Assembly: GCA_900321145.1 (NCBI GenBank)
Contig: ONVB01000318.1
Location: forward strand, 1-6,275
DNA: 6,275 nucleotides
Source: an uncultured Eubacteriales bacterium
GTDB lineage: Bacteria; Bacillota; Clostridia; Lachnospirales; Lachnospiraceae
Direction: 5' to 3'
The notes under the pieces were generated by a model that saw only the letters and a list, made by a program, of their open reading frames with translations, did no database searches and had not been told where the DNA came from. The translations under genes and the position numbers were made by a program. Below, piece after piece: positions 1-4,611 of this stretch. Position 1 is the first letter of the stretch, and each line of letters begins with the position of its first letter.

Positions 1-96
1 CAGACAGCCGACACGCATATCCTCCGCTCCGAGAAGCTCTTTTGCATTTTTCAGGCTTAGGACATCATCGTCCACCACTACTATCCAGTATCCCAT
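1..96 (-). CDS. Response regulator, N-terminal fragment (receiver domain start; runs off left edge)
   Basis: The first 32 codons of a gene that continues past the left edge. The peptide begins MGYWIVVVDDDVLSLKNAKE, which is beta-strand 1 of a receiver (REC) domain followed by the acidic Asp cluster that binds Mg2+, then helix 1. The phosphoacceptor Asp and any output domain lie outside the window. The ATG at 94-96 is supported by a GGAG (fwd 103-106) six bases upstream. It starts 20 bp after the stop of the hybrid sensor gene on the same strand with no terminator between, so the two are very probably cotranscribed and this protein is a candidate phosphorelay partner of the sensor. In Lachnospiraceae such regulators often carry a GGDEF or DNA-binding output, but nothing here shows which. 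The call as REC is fairly secure; the full architecture is unknown. Confidence 0.82.
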   Translation of the reverse strand, partial: MGYWIVVVDDDVLSLKNAKELLGAEDMRVGCL

Positions 97-116
97 AATT
101 ATCTCCGTAAAATGTA

Positions 117-2438
117 TTATCTCCCGTTAAGAAGTCTGATTATCTCGTCATATTCAAATCTCTCCGAAGCGGCCTGAAGTTCCGAGAAAAGCTTACTGTC
201 GCCGTCAGGTATCTTGTATCCCTTCATCTCGTCAAATACGGCATCGAGTCTGTCGCAGTCCATCTCACCTGCGGCGTCGAGAAGCTCCGCGAACACATCC
301 TCCATAAGCGCTGCGTCCGCTTCGGGCTTATCCTGATCTGCCTCCTCTTCCTCAAAGAGCCCCTCTAAAAGCTCCTTATATCCGCGATACTTATCCATAA
401 ACTCATCATGATGCGAACGGATATACTCCATATCCTCCGCCTTGCCTGCATTCTCGAGCTGCTGAGCCTCCTCACCGAAAGCAAGTGCTCCTATGATCCT
501 TGCCGAGCTCTTTAGCGCATGGACGCGTATTGTATAATTCTTATAATCTTCATCTTCATAATACCTGCAGATAGCTTCCGCATTCTCGTCCACCGATTCG
601 TAAAACACTTTCAGAAGGGACAGATATATCTCCGCTTTCCCGCTGTTCTTTAATCCCTTCTCAACTTCGATCAGATCTCCGTCTATGGCCTTTAGGTTCT
701 CGGGTATCTCAGTTACAACAGCGTCTTCACCTTCATCCTCATCCTTTTTGTGCATCTTTATCTTGTCAACCGGAATGTACCTTAAGAGCACCTCCTCGAG
801 TATTTCCACATCTATCGGCTTTCCCATATATTCATCAAAGCCCGCTTTGATATACTGTTCGCGCGCGCCCTCCTGCACATTTGCGGTAAGGCATACAGCG
901 GGGGTATCCGCATTCGGACGGTCACGATCCGCCCTGATCTCCTTAAGAGCCTCGATTCCGTCCTTTACAGGCATCATATGATCGATAAACAGTATATCAT
1001 ACTTCTTTTCACGGCACCTCTCCACGGCCTCTTCGCCGTTCTCTGCGGTATCGACCGTCATGCCCGCAGTTTTTGTCAGCGCCTTGAAAACCATGAGATT
1101 CATGGGATTGTCATCCACCGCAAGAATACAGGCGTCTTCCGCGGTAAAATAATGATTCTTGGAGCTTTTCGCAGTCGCCTCGGACTGTGTGACAGTATTT
1201 CCCTTTTCACTTTCGACACGGACATACTCATAAGCTCCCGCATTTGCCCTTCCGACCTCGAAGTGAGAGTGATCTATCATATCGTTTACTATCGAAGTAA
1301 GTATACCACCGGCAGCCTTTATCTTCTCCGAGTGATCCAATATCCCCGGATCGCTGCTCTCCCGAAGTATCATCTCGTTCATGCCGAGGATGGTATTGAT
1401 CGGAGTACGTATCTCATGCGATACATTTGCCAAAAATGCGCTCTTGGCATCGCTCTCAGCCTGTGTCTTCAGCGTGATGGAACGAAACTTCATGGATCTG
1501 GTCATGATAAAGCTTATAATGATCACTATGGCGATCTGGATAGCTACGGTCGCTATGAGCATTCTGTTCAGCGAAGCGAACACACTTGTTACATTCTCGA
1601 CAGATATACATACCCAGCCGTTTCTGATATCCGCGACATATGCTATGTAATCCTGTCCATCCAAAGAGAACTCAAAATCCTCTGACTCACGATTAAGCCT
1701 TCTGACGATCTGATCCCCCATGGTACCGCTTTCATTGTGATAATTTCTGCCTATCTCCTCTCTGTCGGAGTGAGCCACAACCTCACCCTTATCGTTTAAT
1801 ATCATCTCGTGATCGGACTCTTCGCTTAAAACAGCGTTCTCGATAAGCTTCTGTATCCGATCGAGCGAAACATCGATAGATACCACGCTCTTTCCGTCCC
1901 TTAAGGTCTTGCCGAGAGCCAGCATGTAATTGCCCGACTGTATATCCAGATAGGGATCGAGTATCGTTATCTCTCCCGGCGTATCAAAAGGTCTTTTGTA
2001 CCACGGTCTGTCCGTAGCGTCATAATCATCGGGCGGTGTCCAGTTGGTCCCGCTGAAGAACCTGCCGTTGATATAGGCGTACAGTCCGGTCGAGTTCTCA
2101 TACACGGCATTCTTTATAGCCGAGGACTGCGCCACAAGATACTCCCGGATATCCTTGTCGCTTTTGTTCTCACCAATCATCTCATCGAGTGCATATGCCG
2201 CAAGGTTTACCGAGTTGATATTGGTTGACAGATACTTCTCGACCTGGTCGGCTGCATCCTTTGCGGTTGCCTCACCTTTTCTTATGATACTTTCTCTTTT
2301 TTCTTTATAAAGATTGATATGATAGACAGATATGATCGACACAAAGAAAGCTATCACAAGAACGGTGAACACCAGATTTCTTATGATATATTTTTTTTCT
2401 TCCGCTTTAGTATTAAGCTTTTTTTCATTGGTATTCAT
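117..2438 (-). CDS. Membrane hybrid sensor (dCACHE-HisKA-REC-HPt) lacking a HATPase_c domain
   Basis: A 773-aa sensor protein, numbered from the ATG at 2436-2438. Domains in order: TM1 about 20-42; extracellular double-Cache region about 43-289 with the typical DRPWYK motif near 143-148 and the VVSIDVSLD strand; TM2 about 292-314; HisKA about 330-394 with NVSHEIRTPIN and phosphoacceptor His341; a linker about 398-435; REC about 436-555 with Asp442/Asp443, phosphoacceptor Asp486, Thr518 and Lys540; HPt about 579-694 with RVHALKSSARIIGA and His640; and an acidic helical tail to 773. The N, G1 and G2 boxes of the ATPase are missing: HisKA ends at DHSHFEVGR and REC begins about 40 residues later, whereas the ATPase domain alone is about 110-150 residues. 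The reading frame is unbroken. The protein keeps every phosphotransfer residue but should not autophosphorylate. The ATG at 2438 is preferred over in-frame ATGs at 2471 and 2459 because AGGGGGA (2449-2455) lies 10 bases before it; the earlier ones have no SD or an SD only 2 bases away. First gene of the operon with the response regulator at 1-96. Confidence 0.9.
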   Translation of the reverse strand: MNTNEKKLNTKAEEKKYIIRNLVFTVLVIAFFVSIISVYHINLYKEKRESIIRKGEATAKDAADQVEKYLSTNINSVNLAAYALDEMIGENKSDKDIREYLVAQSSAIKNAVYENSTGLYAYINGRFFSGTNWTPPDDYDATDRPWYKRPFDTPGEITILDPYLDIQSGNYMLALGKTLRDGKSVVSIDVSLDRIQKLIENAVLSEESDHEMILNDKGEVVAHSDREEIGRNYHNESGTMGDQIVRRLNRESEDFEFSLDGQDYIAYVADIRNGWVCISVENVTSVFASLNRMLIATVAIQIAIVIIISFIMTRSMKFRSITLKTQAESDAKSAFLANVSHEIRTPINTILGMNEMILRESSDPGILDHSEKIKAAGGILTSIVNDMIDHSHFEVGRANAGAYEYVRVESEKGNTVTQSEATAKSSKNHYFTAEDACILAVDDNPMNLMVFKALTKTAGMTVDTAENGEEAVERCREKKYDILFIDHMMPVKDGIEALKEIRADRDRPNADTPAVCLTANVQEGAREQYIKAGFDEYMGKPIDVEILEEVLLRYIPVDKIKMHKKDEDEGEDAVVTEIPENLKAIDGDLIEVEKGLKNSGKAEIYLSLLKVFYESVDENAEAICRYYEDEDYKNYTIRVHALKSSARIIGALAFGEEAQQLENAGKAEDMEYIRSHHDEFMDKYRGYKELLEGLFEEEEADQDKPEADAALMEDVFAELLDAAGEMDCDRLDAVFDEMKGYKIPDGDSKLFSELQAASERFEYDEIIRLLNGR

Positions 2439-2448
2439 ATCAGATTTA

Positions 2449-2455
2449 TCCCCCT
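2449..2455 (-). promoter_or_regulatory. Ribosome binding site deciding the hybrid sensor start
   Basis: The minus-strand sequence AGGGGGA lies 10 bases upstream of the ATG at 2436-2438. The same purine run falls inside the reading frame if translation began at the in-frame ATGs at 2459 or 2471, neither of which has a suitably placed Shine-Dalgarno. This favours the 773-codon form over the 784-codon form. Confidence 0.6.
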
Positions 2456-2501
2456 GCATAATCCCCCGCATTATGACATAGATATTATAAAATTTTAGTT
2501 T

Positions 2502-2510
2502 ATTATACCA
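2502..2510 (-). promoter_or_regulatory. Extended -10 promoter of the hybrid sensor operon
   Basis: On the minus strand this reads TGGTATAAT, a perfect sigma-A -10 hexamer with the extended TGn motif. It would start transcription near 2495, giving a leader of roughly 57 nt. A TTGTCA hexamer (fwd 2528-2533) is 20 bp upstream, too far for an ideal -35, so the extended -10 probably carries most of the recognition. A second TATAAT (fwd 2484-2489) lacks a TGn or a plausible -35 and is a weaker alternative. Predicted from sequence only. Confidence 0.55.
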
Positions 2511-2521
2511 TTCTTTTCAAG

Positions 2522-2549
2522 CAAATGTGACAAATTGAAACATATTTGT
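2522..2549. promoter_or_regulatory. Inverted repeat between the divergent promoters, candidate operator
   Basis: ACAAAT (2530-2535) and ATTTGT (2544-2549) form a perfect 6-bp inverted repeat with an 8-bp spacer. A second overlapping imperfect pairing, CAAATGTG (2522-2529) with CATATTTG (2541-2548), has one mismatch. The element covers the upstream edge of the minus-strand promoter, including the TTGTCA hexamer, and lies upstream of the plus-strand promoter. A dimeric regulator such as the adjacent Cro/C1-REC protein could bind here, but the region is AT-rich and short inverted repeats arise there by chance. Confidence 0.3.
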
Positions 2550-2582
2550 TGCATATCACTAAAACCATATTCATCTTTTAAG

Positions 2583-2610
2583 TTGCATTTTTTTGATAAG
2601 ATGTTATTAT
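2583..2610 (+). promoter_or_regulatory. Promoter of the Cro/C1-REC / LytS-type kinase operon
   Basis: TTGCAT (2583-2588) is followed after 16 bp by TATTAT (2605-2610), which also has the extended TG one base upstream (2602-2603). This is a good sigma-A match. The predicted start near 2617 gives a leader of about 70 nt before the ATG at 2688. The GTTGCAT heptamer of this -35 region also occurs at 2548-2554. No other plus-strand promoter of similar quality was seen in the intergenic region. Confidence 0.55.
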
Positions 2611-2687
2611 CTTTCCTGTGGGGTATTTCCTACGGTTTGTCGCGGGGTATCACGGGCAAATAGATCTTACAGTGGGATGGGATAAAG

Positions 2688-3275
2688 ATGAACGAGACAT
2701 TCGGAAAAGCATTAAAAGAACTGCGTGAAAGCAAGGGGTTGTCACAGCAGCAGCTGGCGGGCCGTCTTTTTGTCAACCGTTCAAGTATCTCCAACTGGGA
2801 GTCCGGCCGGCGTATACCCGATCTTATTATCATCTCCAGACTTGCACAGGCTTTGGATACCGATATATCCGAGCTCGTGAATGCTTCCGAGATGTCGGTT
2901 GCTCCTCCGGAGGTCATAATAGTCGACGACGAGACCGTACTCCTCGCCGGAGCCATCCCTGTTTTGTCAGAGGTTATGCCCCAGGCCACGATCACCGGTT
3001 TCCTCAAGGCTTCGGAGGCCTTGGATTATGCACGCAAGTTTCAGATATCTATTGCATTTTTGGATATAGAGATCGGAAAGACCAGCGGCCTTGACCTCTG
3101 TCAGAAGATTCTTGACATCAACCCCTGTACCAATGTGATATTTCTGACAAGCTATCCCGATTATGCATTAAAGGCGTGGAAAACCTCTGCCAGCGGATTT
3201 CTTACAAAGCCCCTCTGCGTTGACGATATAAGGGAACAGCTTGGCAAGCTTCGCTATCCTGTCAGGGGGTTATAG
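2688..3275 (+). CDS. Cro/C1-type HTH - receiver domain fusion regulator
   Basis: A 195-aa cytoplasmic DNA-binding response regulator with inverted domain order. Residues about 5-62 are a Cro/C1 (XRE) helix-turn-helix, with LSQQQLAGRLFVNRSSISNW as the recognition unit and WESGRRIPD following. Residues about 75-190 are a receiver domain: IIVDDE with Asp80/Asp81, phosphoacceptor Asp126 in FLDIEIG, Thr154 in FLTSYPDYALKA, and Lys174 in FLTKP. All residues needed for phosphorylation are present. The stretch after Thr154 resembles receivers of the LytTR/AgrA class, but there is no LytTR domain. A joining segment of only about 10-12 residues links the domains. The start follows a GGGA about 5 bases upstream, a modest SD. 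The kinase gene starts 3 bases after its stop, so the two form a tight operon and almost certainly a cognate pair. Target genes are not shown; autoregulation from the divergent region is plausible. Confidence 0.9.
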   Translation: MNETFGKALKELRESKGLSQQQLAGRLFVNRSSISNWESGRRIPDLIIISRLAQALDTDISELVNASEMSVAPPEVIIVDDETVLLAGAIPVLSEVMPQATITGFLKASEALDYARKFQISIAFLDIEIGKTSGLDLCQKILDINPCTNVIFLTSYPDYALKAWKTSASGFLTKPLCVDDIREQLGKLRYPVRGL

Positions 3276-3278
3276 CAC

Positions 3279-4583
3279 ATGGTCGATAAGGTAGATATCA
3301 TAAACTATTCCATTGTCATCGCAAGCCTGACCATCTCGATATCCGGTCTTCTTCTCGCTTGCATATTAAAAAGGCTTGACCGCTGGACGAAGCGGTTCTT
3401 TATTCTCTTTTTTTCGGGGCTTACACTGTATGCGGTGTCCGACCTCACATCCCAGATCTCACTCACACTGCTGGACGAACGGTTCTGGCAGCTTTCAAAG
3501 GCCGCAGTCTTCTTTGAGTCACTGTTTTCTTCCGTACTGATGCCGCTGCTTACCGTATATATGCTTAAAACCTGCCGGCAGTCTTTTCACTGTCTGCTCC
3601 TTTATTCTGTAGGATTCCTGTGGACCGTATATACTGCGCTTCTTATCGTAACTCAGTTTACCACTTCGATCTACCGGGTCACTCACGAAAATGTATATAT
3701 GCGCGGTCCCGCCTACCCTGTCCTGCTCATACCTCCCGTCCTGATCATGGCTGTAAACCTGGTCGGGCTTTTACGCAGAAGAAAGCTGATGTCCGCAAAA
3801 GAATTTCGGACCTTCCTGATCTATCTGCTCATCCCCATGTTTTCCATGGTGATACAGATGAATTCATACGGCATACTTATGATCGTGCTCGGTTCCGCGG
3901 TGTCCGCCCTGTTCCTCTTCGTGTTCATCTTAAACGACCTTGCGCAAAAGTCGATAGAGGAGGCTCACATCCTCGCGGAGCAGAAGCTGAAGCTTCGCAC
4001 CCTGCAGATAAACCCTCACTTTATCTACAATACCATGTCCAACATATATTATCTATGCGCTCTCGACCCTGAGAAAGCACAGCGTGTGGTGGGGGACTTT
4101 ACCAACTATCTCAGGAAGAATATAAGCGCCATAGAGAAAAATGATATGATCCCCTTTTCGGATGAGCTCGAACATGCCAAAGCCTTCCTTGCAGTGGCCA
4201 AGGCCCGATATGAAAGTATGATCTTCGTGGAGTATGACACCGAATACACTTCGTTCAGGGTTCCGCCGCTCACAGTCGAACCTCTTGTGGAGAATGCGGT
4301 AAAGCACGGTCTTGATCCCGAACAGGCCCCGCTTAACATATGGATAAAAACAACCGAAACCGACGCCGAAAGTATAATAACAGTGGAAAACACGGGCACC
4401 GATGATATATTTCCGCAAAGCACAGGCTTCATCGACGAAAAAGAGGATAACAATACCCATATAGGTCTCATGAATACTCGTGAGCGTCTGAAAACCCTGT
4501 GCTCCGGAACCCTGACCATAACCGGTAGGGACGGCGGCGGCATAAAGGCCACCATTCGCATCCCCAAAAACAAAGACAGGTAA
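3279..4583 (+). CDS. LytS/His_kinase-family membrane sensor histidine kinase
   Basis: A 434-aa sensor kinase. The N-terminal half (about 7-219) is a bundle of six or seven hydrophobic membrane segments with short loops and no large extracellular domain, so it probably senses a membrane-embedded or small ligand or membrane state. A short linker (about 220-240) leads to the His_kinase (PF06580-type) dimerisation motif LQINPHFIYNTMSN with phosphoacceptor His247. The ATPase has an N box VENAVKHGL (Asn339) and a G2-type motif HIGLMNTRERL (about 394-404). The G1 box reads VENTGTD, with Asn371 where the adenine-contacting Asp is usual and Asp375 where a Gly is usual. Translation is supported by AGGGGG (3264-3269), nine bases before the ATG and inside the end of the upstream regulator gene, suggesting translational coupling. 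The partner is very probably the Cro/C1-REC protein. The stop at 4581-4583 is 14 bp from the convergent transglutaminase gene. Confidence 0.92.
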   Translation: MVDKVDIINYSIVIASLTISISGLLLACILKRLDRWTKRFFILFFSGLTLYAVSDLTSQISLTLLDERFWQLSKAAVFFESLFSSVLMPLLTVYMLKTCRQSFHCLLLYSVGFLWTVYTALLIVTQFTTSIYRVTHENVYMRGPAYPVLLIPPVLIMAVNLVGLLRRRKLMSAKEFRTFLIYLLIPMFSMVIQMNSYGILMIVLGSAVSALFLFVFILNDLAQKSIEEAHILAEQKLKLRTLQINPHFIYNTMSNIYYLCALDPEKAQRVVGDFTNYLRKNISAIEKNDMIPFSDELEHAKAFLAVAKARYESMIFVEYDTEYTSFRVPPLTVEPLVENAVKHGLDPEQAPLNIWIKTTETDAESIITVENTGTDDIFPQSTGFIDEKEDNNTHIGLMNTRERLKTLCSGTLTITGRDGGGIKATIRIPKNKDR

Positions 4584-4611
4584 GACACGGCCCGTGTTCA
4601 CGCACTTTTTT
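4584..4611 (+). terminator. Possible terminator in the convergent junction
   Basis: ACACGG-C-CCGTGT (4585-4597) is a perfect palindrome filling nearly all of the 14-bp gap between the two convergent stop codons; as RNA it would fold as a 5-bp ACACG/CGTGT stem with a GCC loop, plus a G-U closing pair. A run of six T (4606-4611) follows, but about 8 nt after the stem, which is farther than in a standard intrinsic terminator. The run overlaps the last codons of the transglutaminase gene. On the minus strand the hairpin is not followed by a T run. Weak terminator for the kinase operon at best. Confidence 0.35.

Noticed and set aside
978..1685. Plus-strand open frame of 235 codons inside the hybrid sensor gene
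   Set aside because: It is antisense to the HisKA/REC coding region, its translation resembles no domain, and the minus-strand frame has clear conserved motifs throughout. It is a shadow frame.
2439..2471. Eleven extra N-terminal codons on the hybrid sensor from the ATG at 2471
   Set aside because: No Shine-Dalgarno precedes the ATG at 2471, the SD before the ATG at 2459 is only two bases away, and a well-spaced AGGGGGA serves the ATG at 2438.
2484..2489. Second TATAAT on the minus strand as the main -10 of the sensor operon
   Set aside because: The hexamer 17 bp upstream (AATGGT) is a poor -35 and there is no TGn extension, whereas TATAAT at 2502-2507 has one.
2630..3007. Minus-strand open frame of 125 codons over the Cro/C1-REC gene
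   Set aside because: It lies antisense to the HTH and the start of the receiver domain, whose motifs are unmistakable on the plus strand; its peptide is low in plausible structure.
4053..4601. Two minus-strand open frames (182 and 160 codons) opposite the LytS-type kinase
   Set aside because: They overlap the conserved H, N and G2 boxes of the kinase on the opposite strand and show no protein features of their own.
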